Shown: in pieces, positions 1-7,956 of the stretch
Layout of the letters: each line of letters starts with the position of its first letter
How positions within the stretch are numbered: position 1 is the stretch's first letter
Assembly: GCA_027314845.1 (NCBI GenBank)
Contig: DAHVAA010000014.1
Location: 1 to 15,532 of the forward strand
Direction of reading: 5' to 3'
Length of the DNA stretch: 15,532 nt
Source of the DNA: Thermoplasmata archaeon
GTDB taxonomy: Archaea; Thermoplasmatota; Thermoplasmata; UBA184
Notes under the pieces: generated by a model
The model's input: the letters and a program-made list of their open reading frames with translations, nothing else
Databases searched by the model: none
What the model was told of the DNA's origin: nothing
Position numbers and translations under genes: made by a program

Positions 1-739
1 CCGGCCCGCCGCGGCCCCGTTCGACTACGTCGACCTGGATCCGTACGGCTCGCCGGTCGAGTTCGTTCCGACCGCCCTCGCTGCGGTCCGACCGGGCGGT
101 GTCCTGGCGGTGACGGCGACCGACCTGATGGTGCTCGCCGGTGCCCAGCGACGCGCCTGTCTCGAGCACTACGGGTCGGAACCGGTGAGAGGCCGCCTCG
201 GGCCGGAAGGGGGTCTTCGGATACTCCTCGCCTACCTCGCTCGAGAGGCCGCCCGGCAGGGCCGGGGGATCCGTCCGCTGCTCGCCTACGTCCGCGACCA
301 TCACGTACGGGCCTACCTCCTCGTCACCGCGGGCCCGTCGGACGAGCGTTCCATCGGCTCGATCGACCCGTTTACCTGGCAGGGACCTCCCGTCGGGGCG
401 GAAGGCCCCTACGGGCCGCTCTGGCTTGGGCCGCTCTTCTCCCCGTCGCTCGTTCGCGCGTTGGTGCCGGTGGCGGGTCTCGAACATCCGAAGGAGGTCG
501 CGCACTGGGTCGAGGTCGTCGGGGAGGAGTCCGCGGTCGACGTTCCGTTCTACTACGAAGGGAACTCGCTCGCCGGCGCGCTCGGTCTCGCAAGCCCCCC
601 CTCGGTGGCCAAGCTGTTCGACGGACTGAGGGACCGGGGCTACGGTGTCGCGAGGAGCCACGTACGGCCCGGAGCGTTCCGGACCAACGCCCCTCGCACG
701 GTCGTCGAACGAGTGGCTCGGACCCTGGGCGCGCGCTAG
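1..739 (+). CDS. trm1: tRNA (guanine26-N2)-dimethyltransferase, 5'-truncated by window
   Basis: Trm1 transfers methyl groups from S-adenosylmethionine to G26 of tRNAs in archaea and eukaryotes. The reading frame is open from base 2, so only the last 245 residues are present; the N-terminal half of the Rossmann methyltransferase domain lies outside. The visible part opens with the family motif VDLDPYGSP (known form D-x-DPFGSP), then a GG-x-LAVTATDL strand, a GLRILLAYLAR segment and a DHHVRAYL segment. The C-terminal domain ends with SHVRPGAFRTNAP, the usual Trm1 tail, so the 3' end looks complete. An internal ATG at 110 would remove the DPYGSP motif and is not the true start. The TAG stop overlaps the stop of the opposing helicase gene. 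Family assignment is by remembered motifs and is strong. Confidence 0.93.
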   Translation, partial: RPAAAPFDYVDLDPYGSPVEFVPTALAAVRPGGVLAVTATDLMVLAGAQRRACLEHYGSEPVRGRLGPEGGLRILLAYLAREAARQGRGIRPLLAYVRDHHVRAYLLVTAGPSDERSIGSIDPFTWQGPPVGAEGPYGPLWLGPLFSPSLVRALVPVAGLEHPKEVAHWVEVVGEESAVDVPFYYEGNSLAGALGLASPPSVAKLFDGLRDRGYGVARSHVRPGAFRTNAPRTVVERVARTLGAR

Positions 740-3600
740 TCCCAGAACGCGCGGGTCCTCGCGTAGGCTCGCTCGGCCCTCAGGAGCTCGGTGAAGCACG
801 CGTCGTCGTCCCGGTACAGCCGGAGGAGGAGCCGACGAGCGGTCTCGGGCCCGACGCCCCGGGCGGCGAGCGCGTAGAGCGCCCGCTCCCCGTAATGCGC
901 GAGCAGTTCGGCCGAGGTGTAGCCGGCCCGGATCAGGCTCTCCGCCTGGGGAGGAAGCGGACGCTCCCGACGGGTCTTGGCCCCGGCCCGGGAGCGCGGT
1001 GCGCCGGCCCGCTCGGTCGGACGCCACTTGCGTTTGGCATAGCGCACCAGCCGGTCGATCTCCTCGGTCCGCCGGGGCGAGAGCACGGCCGACAGGGACC
1101 CGTGACAGAGCAGGCAACGGCTCCCTCCCTCCTTCCGGTACCGACCGGGCGTCGTCGTGCGGACGAAACCGCACCGCAGACAGACGAGGGTGAGGGCTTC
1201 CTTCTCGAGTCGGTCCCGCACCGCCTTGAGGAGTGTCGGTGGGGGGAGCTCGGGGACCGTCCGCCACTCCAGCCGGGCGAGCGGTTCGTCGCTGAGCGCC
1301 GAAGGGGGGGCACCGACCAGTTCGATCGCTCCCGTCCGGACCCGTTCGAGCACCTCGGTCGCGTGACCGAGGTCGTAGCGGTCGTGCAGCGTCTTCTCGA
1401 GGACCTCCTCACCGAGCGGGTTCGTTCGGCTCGCGGTGAGGAGGGGGTCGAGCGTCCGCAGGTCCCTCGGGTCGGCCGACTCGGGGACGACGCCGAGCTT
1501 GCGCGCGACGGCGAGGAAGACCCAGCGGTAGTCGAGGCCGGTCGGGACCAGGCGCTCCGTCAATGGGGCGAGTTCCTCCGGTGCGAGCCGGAACGCATCG
1601 ATGAGCGCTGTGGTGTCGACCGCGATGGGAAGCTCGAGCACGAACCAGGTGGGCTCTACACTCGCCACCTCGACGCGGCCCCCCAGGCGCTCGGTGAGAC
1701 GGGACGCCGTCGCGAGCGCGAGGGTCTCGTTCGTCCGCGTCCCGAAGCAGGCACCGTAGACGACCAGCCGGCCGTGCACCGTCACCGTGACCGTTCGGTC
1801 GGTCGCGAGCGCCCCCGTGGCGGCCGCGCGCTCCCGCCGAGACCTCAGACGCTCTCGGTCCGCCCCGTTCATCGGGTAGCGCTCGTAGTCTCCGCCCCGT
1901 CGGAGCGAGCCGATCTCCTGGGCGACGTCGAACGGTACCGGGAGGTCCTCTCCCGCCCACCGGGGCTCCTGACCGATCTCCTGGACGGTCTCGACCAGGA
2001 GCTCTCCTTCTCGATATTCGACGACCTTCCAGGTGCGGCCGTGCAGGAGGAAGATCTCCTCGGGCTGAGCGAGGATCTGGGTGAGGACGAACCGCTCGTC
2101 GAGCGTGCCGATGAGCCGTCGCGTCGCGATGTCCCGCAGCCGATAGGTCCGCTCGTCCGGGATGAGCGAAAGGGAGGCGTAGAATCGTCGAAGGGTGCCA
2201 CGACCCGGACCCAGTCGTTCGGCGAGCGGTCGCGCGAGGCCGAGGTCGGATAGATAGCCGATCAACTCCTCCCACTCGGAATCCGAGAGGTCCGACACGG
2301 GGGCGGCGGTCCGCAGGACCCGCAAGAGCGCGGCGCGGTCCACCGTGCCTTCGGCGCGCAGGCTGGCGACGATCTGCTGAGCGGCGGCGAGACGGTTGCG
2401 GGTCCGCCACCGAACCGGCTCGACCAATCCCTCGTCCGCTCTCCGGGCGAGGACCGCCGCCTCCTCGAGGTCGTCGTCGTCCAGGGAGAGGACCGTGCCG
2501 TGGATCGTCTGGCCCAGTCGGTGGCCCGACCGCCCGACCCGCTGGACGAGTCGACCGACCTGGTGGGGGGAGCCGAACTGGACGACGTGGTCCACGACCC
2601 CGATGTCGATCCCGAGCTCGAGCGAGGAGGTCGCCACGAGCGCACGCAGGCGGCCCTCCCGGAACGCCCGCTCCGCCTCCTCTCGGACCTCGCGGGAGAG
2701 CGAACCGTGGTGGACCGCGATGGGGAGGTCGGGCGCGAGACGGTTCAGACGAGCCGCGAGCCCCTCGGCCGTGGGACGGGTATTGACGAAGACGAGCGTC
2801 GTACGGTGGCCCCGGATCTCCTCCTCCACCTCGCGGAGCCCTCCGAGGAGCACGGAGTCGGCTTTCAGGTCCGCGACCAGCCCCGGCTCGAGCGGCGGGC
2901 GGTCCTCTCGAGGGCGACGGGCGGAGAGCTCGAGCACTCGACGCTGTTGGGCGACCCGCACCAGGATCGATCGCGGCGCGGGAGAGAGGAACCGCGCCAC
3001 CTCCTCCGGATTGCCGATGGTCGCCGAGAGCCCGATACGGCGGACCCGTCGACCGGTGAGCGCGTCGAGCCGCTCGAGGGTAAGAGCGAGCTGCGCTCCG
3101 CGGTCCGAGCCGACCAGTTCGTGCACCTCGTCCACGACGACGGTACGGACGTTCGCCAGCGCCGCCCGCAGGTGCTTCCCGACCAGGAGCACCTGCAGGG
3201 TTTCGGGAGTGGTGAGGAGCAGGTCCGGCGGATGCCGGGACTGCGCGAGACGGGCGGCCGAGGGCGTGTCGCCGTGACGGACCGAGGCCACGAGACCGAC
3301 CTCGCGCACGAGGGAGACCAGTCGATGCTCCAGGTCGCGGTTGAGGGCCCTCAGGGGCGTCACATAGAGGAGCGAGATCGGCGGCGTCGGCGCCCGCAGG
3401 GTCCGCGAGAGGAGCGGGAGGAGCGCGGCCTCCGTCTTTCCCGTGCCGGTCGGAGAGAGAAGGAGCGCGTCGGCCTCCGTTTCGAGTACCGGGAGCGCGA
3501 GCTGCTGGATCTCGGTCGGTTCCCGGAGGCCCCGTCGCGCCGCGGCTTCGGCAAGACGGGGGTCGAGTCCGGGAAGCAGCGGCTCGGGCTCGGATGCCAT
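736..3600 (-). CDS. lhr: Lhr-family superfamily 2 DEAD/DEAH-type helicase
   Basis: ATP-dependent nucleic-acid helicase of the Lhr (large helicase-related) group, cytosolic, linked in the literature to DNA repair and to RNA metabolism. The 954 residues contain the full SF2 set: GLREPTEIQQ Q-motif (about 24-33), SPTGTGKT motif I (49-56), TPLRALNRD (81-89), DEVH motif II (157-160), SAT motif III (192-194), FVNTRPTAE (271-279), VATSSLELGID motif V (322-332) and QRVGRSGHR motif VI (353-361). The C-terminal part carries four cysteines in two CxxC pairs (807/810 and 829/832), a probable zinc site, then a helix-hairpin-helix-like GVGPETARRLL (about 915-925) and the typical Lhr ending TRAFWD. Length and ending suggest an intact gene. 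The ATG at 3600 gives a normal N-terminus; no clear ribosome binding site precedes it. It lies 48 bases after the PPC gene on the same strand, so co-transcription is likely. Lhr subgroup not decided. Confidence 0.93.
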   Translation of the reverse strand: MASEPEPLLPGLDPRLAEAAARRGLREPTEIQQLALPVLETEADALLLSPTGTGKTEAALLPLLSRTLRAPTPPISLLYVTPLRALNRDLEHRLVSLVREVGLVASVRHGDTPSAARLAQSRHPPDLLLTTPETLQVLLVGKHLRAALANVRTVVVDEVHELVGSDRGAQLALTLERLDALTGRRVRRIGLSATIGNPEEVARFLSPAPRSILVRVAQQRRVLELSARRPREDRPPLEPGLVADLKADSVLLGGLREVEEEIRGHRTTLVFVNTRPTAEGLAARLNRLAPDLPIAVHHGSLSREVREEAERAFREGRLRALVATSSLELGIDIGVVDHVVQFGSPHQVGRLVQRVGRSGHRLGQTIHGTVLSLDDDDLEEAAVLARRADEGLVEPVRWRTRNRLAAAQQIVASLRAEGTVDRAALLRVLRTAAPVSDLSDSEWEELIGYLSDLGLARPLAERLGPGRGTLRRFYASLSLIPDERTYRLRDIATRRLIGTLDERFVLTQILAQPEEIFLLHGRTWKVVEYREGELLVETVQEIGQEPRWAGEDLPVPFDVAQEIGSLRRGGDYERYPMNGADRERLRSRRERAAATGALATDRTVTVTVHGRLVVYGACFGTRTNETLALATASRLTERLGGRVEVASVEPTWFVLELPIAVDTTALIDAFRLAPEELAPLTERLVPTGLDYRWVFLAVARKLGVVPESADPRDLRTLDPLLTASRTNPLGEEVLEKTLHDRYDLGHATEVLERVRTGAIELVGAPPSALSDEPLARLEWRTVPELPPPTLLKAVRDRLEKEALTLVCLRCGFVRTTTPGRYRKEGGSRCLLCHGSLSAVLSPRRTEEIDRLVRYAKRKWRPTERAGAPRSRAGAKTRRERPLPPQAESLIRAGYTSAELLAHYGERALYALAARGVGPETARRLLLRLYRDDDACFTELLRAERAYARTRAFWD

Positions 3601-3648
3601 GGGAGCCGAGGTCGAGCGTGGGTGAGCGGAAAGGAGTGTCGGTGCCCG

Positions 3649-4086
3649 TTACGGGTGAGGTCCGGGCTCGAGGTCGAGCATGCGGAGCCCGAAGCTCTCG
3701 ACCATCGGGCGGCCGAAGGTGCGGCCCGGGAACGTCTCGAGCAGCGCCTCCTGGAGGACGCCCACGGTCGCCTTCATGAGATGGCCTCCGACGAGACGGT
3801 GGTCCGGTCCCGCGAGGGCGGCGTGGAGGTGGATCGAGGGCCGGTCGTCCGCTCGCGCGATGGTGCCGTGGAGCGCGACCACTTCGTGAGGGACCGTGAG
3901 CTCATACGCCCGGTACTGGCTGCCGTCCCAGTAGCCGACGGTCGCCTGGCGGAACATCCCGATCCCGAACGCGAACGCGGCCGCTCCGATCGCTCGTTCC
4001 TCGGCGAACCGTCCGAGCGTGTCGAACAGGTCCTCCCCGTCCTCGAACCGCAACATCCATCGGGTCCCCTCCTGGATCGCGCGCAT
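3649..4086 (-). CDS. PPC (DUF296) domain protein
   Basis: Single-domain protein of 145 residues matching the PPC/DUF296 fold (plants and prokaryotes conserved domain), known from small prokaryotic proteins and from plant AT-hook DNA-binding proteins, where it forms trimers. Recognisable elements are GEDLFDTLGRFAEER (17-31), the GIGMFRQATVGYWD strand (41-54), an EVVALHGTIA strand (68-77) and the histidine-rich IHLHAALAG...GGHL stretch (H86, H88, H102), which may bind a metal. There is no AT-hook, signal peptide or membrane segment, so it is probably cytosolic; its biochemical role is unknown. It precedes the helicase gene on the same strand and faces the LarE gene across a 92-base divergent region. 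The ATG at 4086 fits the usual N-terminal length; TAA stop. Confidence 0.85.
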   Translation of the reverse strand: MRAIQEGTRWMLRFEDGEDLFDTLGRFAEERAIGAAAFAFGIGMFRQATVGYWDGSQYRAYELTVPHEVVALHGTIARADDRPSIHLHAALAGPDHRLVGGHLMKATVGVLQEALLETFPGRTFGRPMVESFGLRMLDLEPGPHP

Positions 4087-4117
4087 CGTCCGACCCCACC
4101 AACGCTCCTGCTAAGGG

Positions 4118-4135
4118 CTTTCCGACGAGGGAAAG
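4118..4135. repeat. short inverted repeat in divergent PPC/LarE intergenic region
   Basis: CTTTCC at 4118-4123 and GGAAAG at 4130-4135 form a 6-bp inverted repeat around a 6-base spacer, between the divergent PPC and LarE genes. A weak TATA-like CCCTTAG (minus strand, 4111-4117) lies about 28 bases from the PPC start, and GGGTAACA near 4135-4142 could serve the LarE side. An operator role is only a guess; six base pairs can occur by chance. Apart from these and the LarE ribosome binding site I see nothing else in 4087-4178. Confidence 0.3.
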
Positions 4136-4164
4136 GGTAACAGGGCCGGCGCGCTGGTTCGGCC

Positions 4165-4170
4165 GGAGGA
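4165..4170 (+). promoter_or_regulatory. ribosome binding site of LarE gene
   Basis: GGAGGA lies 8 bases before the GTG at 4179. It decides for that GTG over the next in-frame GTG at 4191, and implies a short leader for this transcript, unlike the leaderless promoters elsewhere in the window. Confidence 0.6.
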
Positions 4171-4178
4171 AGCGGGAA

Positions 4179-5003
4179 GTGGAGTCCCCGGTGGCTCAGC
4201 GGCGCACGGAAGAGGAGATCCGAGAGCACCTTCGCGCGGGCGGACCGGCGCTCGTTGCGCTCTCCGGTGGGGTCGACTCGGCGGTCGTAGCGGCCCTCGC
4301 ACGGGAGGCACTCGGTACGTCCAGCGTCGCGGTGACCCTCGAGGGCCCCGCGGTCGCCGTGCGGGAGGTGGAACGTGCCCGAATCGTGGCCCGGGCGCTC
4401 GGCATCGAGCATCGGGTCCTTTCCGTTGACCCGCTCGCACGACGGGAGTACCGGGAGAATCCCTCTAACCGGTGCTATTTCTGTCGTCAAGTCGAAAGCG
4501 GGCGTCTGGTCGAGTTTGGTCAAGGTCGCGGGGTGCGGCAGTTCCTCGATGGCATCCACGTCGACGACCTCTCGGACGACCGTCCCGGAGTTCGGGCCAT
4601 GGACGAAGCGGGGTTTGTCCATCCGCTGGCCTGGGCGGGCTGGACGAAGGCCGACGTACGCTCCGCCGCGCGAACCCGTGGTCTCCCGAACTCCGAGCAG
4701 CCTTCGGAGGCATGCCTCGCATCTCGGGTCGCCCACGGCGACCCGATCACCGCCGAGCTCCTCGGTCGCGTCGAGTCGGCCGAGACGTGGCTGCTCGACC
4801 GCGGGTTCCGCCGAGTGCGGGTGCGGGTCCGGGGGCGAGCCGCCCGGATCGAGGTTGACCCCGAGGAGGTCGCCCGGCTCGAGAGCGAGCCGCTGGCGTC
4901 CGAGGTGCGTTCGGCGGTGCTGGCGCTCGGTTTCGCGAGCGTGACGACCGACCCCCTCGGCTACCCGGGAGCTCGCCGCGCTCTTCCCGGGGTGGCCCGA
5001 TGA
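4179..5003 (+). CDS. larE: LarE-type ATP-dependent sulfur transferase (PP-loop)
   Basis: LarE adenylates and sulfurates pyridinium dicarboxylate mononucleotide during synthesis of the nickel-pincer cofactor of lactate racemase-type enzymes. The 274-residue product has the PP-loop SGGVDS (29-34), NPSNRCYFC (94-102) and EACLASR (178-184). C179 is the position of the sacrificial cysteine in LarE; C99 and C102 in addition match the three-cysteine form reported to hold a [4Fe-4S] cluster in some LarE proteins, which would permit catalytic rather than sacrificial sulfur transfer (inference). The conserved RVESAE (197-202) and a C-terminal RIEVDPEE segment follow. GTG start chosen because GGAGGA sits 8 bases upstream. 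The TGA stop overlaps the uvrB ATG in ATGA, so the two are probably translationally coupled. No larA, larB or larC is visible here, so the cofactor's user is unknown. Confidence 0.88.
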   Translation: MESPVAQRRTEEEIREHLRAGGPALVALSGGVDSAVVAALAREALGTSSVAVTLEGPAVAVREVERARIVARALGIEHRVLSVDPLARREYRENPSNRCYFCRQVESGRLVEFGQGRGVRQFLDGIHVDDLSDDRPGVRAMDEAGFVHPLAWAGWTKADVRSAARTRGLPNSEQPSEACLASRVAHGDPITAELLGRVESAETWLLDRGFRRVRVRVRGRAARIEVDPEEVARLESEPLASEVRSAVLALGFASVTTDPLGYPGARRALPGVAR

Positions 5004-7045
5004 CCCCACGGTCTGCGCCGGCCCCGGGTGGGCCGAGCCTGCCCGGTCGGTTCCAGCTCGAGACCGACCTGGTGCCCCAGGGGGACCAGCCCCGCGCGAT
5101 CGACGAGGTCGTGGCCCGGCTCGGGAGGGGCGAGAAGTTCGTCACTTTGCTCGGCGTCACCGGGAGCGGAAAGACGTTCACGATGGCGCATACGGTCGCC
5201 CGGCTGCAGCGGCCGACGCTCGTCGTGAGCCCCAACAAGACGCTCGCCGCGCAGCTCGTCAGCGAGTTTCGGGCGCTGTTCCCGTCCAACGCGGTCGAGT
5301 ACTTCGTGAGCTACTACGACTACTACCAGCCCGAGGCCTACGTTCCGCAGATCGACCTCTACATCGAGAAGGACGCCTCCATCAACGAGGAGATCGACCG
5401 ACTACGACATCGTGCGACCCAGGCGCTCCTGACCCGGCGGGACGTCCTCATCGTGGCGTCGGTAAGCTGCATCTACGGCCTGGGTTCGCCCGAGGATTAC
5501 CGGGCTTCGGTCGTGGAGCTCTCCATCGGCCAGGCGATCTCCCGCCAGTCGCTGCTCGAGCAGCTCGTCCGGATGAAGTATAGCCGCAACGACGTCGAGC
5601 TGAAGCGTGGCCGGTTTAGCGTCCGCGGCGGCACGATCGACGTGATGGGCGCGGGCGAGACGATCCATCGGGTCGTGCTCGAGGGGAGCACGATCGCGGC
5701 CATCGCCGAGCTCGACCCGGTCACCCGGGAAGAACGGCGCGAGCTCTCGAGCCTCTCGATCTTCCCGGCCACGCACTTTTTGACGGTCGACGAGCGGCTC
5801 AAGGGGATCCTCTCCGAGATCGAGCGGGAGCGGGACACCCGGGTCGCCGAGCTCAAGCGGGCCGAACGGATCGTGGAGGCGCAGCGACTTCAGGGGCGAG
5901 TCGACTACGACCTCGAGATGATCCGAGAGACCGGCTACTGCTCGGGGGTCGAGAACTACGCACGGTACTTCTCCGGCCGCAAGCCGGGCGAGCCGCCCTA
6001 CACGCTGCTCGATTTCTTCCCCAAGGACTTCCTCGTCTTTCTGGACGAGTCTCACGTGACCGTCCCGCAGCTCCAGGGGATGTTCAAGGGAGATCGCAGC
6101 CGCAAGGACAATCTCGTCGAGTTCGGCTTGCGCCTCCCCTCCTGCCGGGACAACCGCCCGCTCAAGTTCCCCGAGTTCCTCACGCACATCCCCCAGGCGG
6201 TGTTCGTCTCGGCGACGCCCGGACCGTTCGAGCGAAAGGTCTCGAAAGGTCTGGTCGAGCAGATCATTCGCCCGACCGGCCTCGTCGACCCTCCGATCGA
6301 GGTCCGCCCTCTCTCCGGGCACATCGCGAACCTCGTCGAGGAGTTGCGGGCGTGCATCGCGCGCGGGGACCGGGCGCTCGTGACCACGCTGACCAAGGCG
6401 ACCAGCGAGGAGCTCGCGAACTACCTCGCGAACCTCGGGCTCAAGGTCCGTTACCTCCACTCCGAGGTCGAGACCCTGAAGCGGATCGAGATCCTGAGGG
6501 ACCTGCGGCTCGGGAGGTTTGACGTCCTGGTCGGCATTAACCTGCTGCGCGAGGGACTCGACCTTCCCGAGGTCAGCTTCGTCGCGATCCTCGACGCGGA
6601 CAAGGAAGGGTACCTTCGCAGCGAGACGTCGATCATCCAGACCGCCGGCCGGGCGAGCCGGAACCTCTCCGGCAAGGTCGTGTTGTATGCCGACCGTGTC
6701 ACGGGTTCGATGAAGCGGGCGATCGCGGAGATGTCCCGGCGGCGCGATGCCCAGCTCGAGTTCAACGCCGAGCACGGGATCGTTCCCGAAACGATCCGCA
6801 AGGAGGTCCGCTCGCTCCTATCGCCGGAGGAAGAAGCTCCCTCGGGCGAGCTCTCCACCGCCGGACTCGGCAAGAAGTGGAAGGATCGCCTCCCGCTGCT
6901 CATCGCGAACCTCGAGGAGGAGATGCGGCTCGCGGCCGAACAGCTCGACTTCGAAGAGGCGGCTCGCATACGGGACCGGATCCGGGAGATCCGGCGGAGC
7001 ACGGAACGCTCGGTCGCGCCGCGGTCCGCCGCGGCGGCCCGATAA
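5000..7045 (+). CDS. uvrB: UvrABC excinuclease subunit B
   Basis: UvrB is the damage-verifying helicase-like subunit of bacterial nucleotide excision repair; it loads from UvrA and recruits UvrC. At 681 residues the protein is of normal length. Visible are GVTGSGKT Walker A (52-59), the damage-binding beta-hairpin YYDYYQPEAYVP (105-116), IEKDASINEEIDRLRH (122-137), CIYGLGSPEDY (157-167), DESHVT (349-354), LREGLDLPEVS (516-526), QTAGRASRN (547-555, usually QTIGRAARN) and a C-terminal UVR motif (about 633-667) for UvrC contact. The gene begins inside the LarE stop (ATGA overlap), so it is read as the second gene of that operon. UvrABC is bacterial in origin and found in a minority of archaea, probably by transfer. 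uvrA and uvrC are not in the window. Base composition is like its neighbours, so any transfer is not recent. Confidence 0.98.
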   Translation: MTPRSAPAPGGPSLPGRFQLETDLVPQGDQPRAIDEVVARLGRGEKFVTLLGVTGSGKTFTMAHTVARLQRPTLVVSPNKTLAAQLVSEFRALFPSNAVEYFVSYYDYYQPEAYVPQIDLYIEKDASINEEIDRLRHRATQALLTRRDVLIVASVSCIYGLGSPEDYRASVVELSIGQAISRQSLLEQLVRMKYSRNDVELKRGRFSVRGGTIDVMGAGETIHRVVLEGSTIAAIAELDPVTREERRELSSLSIFPATHFLTVDERLKGILSEIERERDTRVAELKRAERIVEAQRLQGRVDYDLEMIRETGYCSGVENYARYFSGRKPGEPPYTLLDFFPKDFLVFLDESHVTVPQLQGMFKGDRSRKDNLVEFGLRLPSCRDNRPLKFPEFLTHIPQAVFVSATPGPFERKVSKGLVEQIIRPTGLVDPPIEVRPLSGHIANLVEELRACIARGDRALVTTLTKATSEELANYLANLGLKVRYLHSEVETLKRIEILRDLRLGRFDVLVGINLLREGLDLPEVSFVAILDADKEGYLRSETSIIQTAGRASRNLSGKVVLYADRVTGSMKRAIAEMSRRRDAQLEFNAEHGIVPETIRKEVRSLLSPEEEAPSGELSTAGLGKKWKDRLPLLIANLEEEMRLAAEQLDFEEAARIRDRIREIRRSTERSVAPRSAAAAR

Positions 7046-7062
7046 ACGGGGTTTGCCGGCTC

Positions 7063-7079
7063 AAGAAAAACGGTTTTAA
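7063..7079 (+). promoter_or_regulatory. TATA/BRE promoter of the COG1497-type regulator gene
   Basis: A purine-rich BRE-like stretch (7063-7070) runs into TTTTAA (7074-7079), an AT-rich island in GC-rich surroundings. The TATA centre lies about 25-26 bases before the GTG at 7102, the distance expected from TATA to transcription start, so the mRNA is probably leaderless. The promoter sits 20-60 bases after the uvrB stop. AAAAC-G-GTTTT (7067-7077), a perfect 5-bp palindrome around one base, overlaps the TATA box. Confidence 0.65.
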
Positions 7080-7101
7080 CGCCGGAGGGACTCGTTCCGA
7101 T

Positions 7102-7956
7102 GTGCCCGGACCCGCGGAACGGTCGCATCCCCTCGGCGACCTTCTTCACCTGCGACGGAGCGGTACCGTCACGGAGCTCCTGTTCCTCTACGAGTGCGCG
7201 ACCCGGGAACCCAGTCAGCTACGCCCGGTCGCCGAACGCCTCGGACTGACGGTCCAGGCGGCCTCCCACGTCTTCCGGGGACTGGCCCGGCGTGGGCTCG
7301 TGGAGGTCCGAAACGGCCACTATCGGCCCACGGTCGAGGGGGTCGCGTGGCTCCACGAGAGCCTGGTCGGCCTGGGCGACGACGTGCGGGGCCGCATGGA
7401 CTCGCTGCACGTGGTCCGGTCGACGCGCGCGGTCGCCGCCGCGAACCTCGAGGCCGGCACGACGGTCTCGCTGGAGATACGGGAGGGGTTGCTCACCGCC
7501 CGTCCGGGGGCGGCGGGACCGTCCCGGGGCCGCGCGGTTCGGGCCGCCCGGGCCGGCGAGCTCGCCGTGGTCGAGAACCTCGAAGGCATCGTTCGGATCT
7601 CGACCGCGACCGTTACCGTCCGCACCCTGAGCGACTCGGACCTCTCCGACGTGCGACTGGTGCAGCGGCTCCGCGGCGCGCTTCCGCCTCTCACGGCGTT
7701 GCTCGGTGCCGACGGCCTCGAAGCCTACCGCTCCCTCTCGGCGGCGACCGACCGGCCGATCGTGCGGTTCGCGGTCGCGGCGGCCGCGCTCGAAGCGGCT
7801 CGCATCGGGGTGCCGAGCACCACGTTCGTGATGGACCGGGACCTGCCGCAGTTACTGTCGGCGTTCTCGGTCGGCAACCCGCCGCCGCTCGACGTCCGGC
7901 CCTTACCCGCCGCCACGCGTTCCCGGGGCCGCCGACCCGGACGTGGCGGGGGGTAG
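7102..7956 (+). CDS. archaeal winged-helix transcriptional regulator, COG1497-like
   Basis: Predicted DNA-binding regulator of 284 residues. An N-terminal winged helix-turn-helix (about 20-85) contains LRPVAERLGLTVQAASHVFRGL as the HTH region and a GHYRPTVEGVAWLHE wing and linker. The remaining part, with REGLLTA (127-133), a GELAVVENLEGIVRIS strand pair (152-167) and an alpha/beta tail, resembles the COG1497 family of archaeal predicted regulators; the ligand is unknown. The frame is open back into uvrB, but GTG 7102 is chosen because a TATA box lies 26 bases upstream (leaderless start) and homologous sequence begins just after it; a GGAGGG at 7084-7089 is 12 bases away and probably not used. 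The last 54 bases overlap the opposing importer ATPase gene; the product ends in an Arg/Gly-rich tail. Its target genes are not shown by the sequence; uvrB-larE, itself and the adjacent importer are candidates. Confidence 0.82.
   Translation: MPGPAERSHPLGDLLHLRRSGTVTELLFLYECATREPSQLRPVAERLGLTVQAASHVFRGLARRGLVEVRNGHYRPTVEGVAWLHESLVGLGDDVRGRMDSLHVVRSTRAVAAANLEAGTTVSLEIREGLLTARPGAAGPSRGRAVRAARAGELAVVENLEGIVRISTATVTVRTLSDSDLSDVRLVQRLRGALPPLTALLGADGLEAYRSLSAATDRPIVRFAVAAAALEAARIGVPSTTFVMDRDLPQLLSAFSVGNPPPLDVRPLPAATRSRGRRPGRGGG

Noticed and set aside
110..739. Complete 209-residue gene starting at ATG 110
   Set aside because: The Trm1 motif DPYGSP lies upstream in the same open frame, so the gene is cut by the window edge.
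895..4140. Long plus-strand open frames (895-2253 and 2500-4140) opposite the helicase and PPC genes
   Set aside because: Arg/Gly/Glu-rich low-information translations without motifs, antisense to well-supported genes; typical of GC-rich DNA.
6877..7101. Upstream extension of the regulator frame into uvrB
   Set aside because: It reads through uvrB in another frame and skips the TATA box at 7074-7079; GTG 7102 fits far better.
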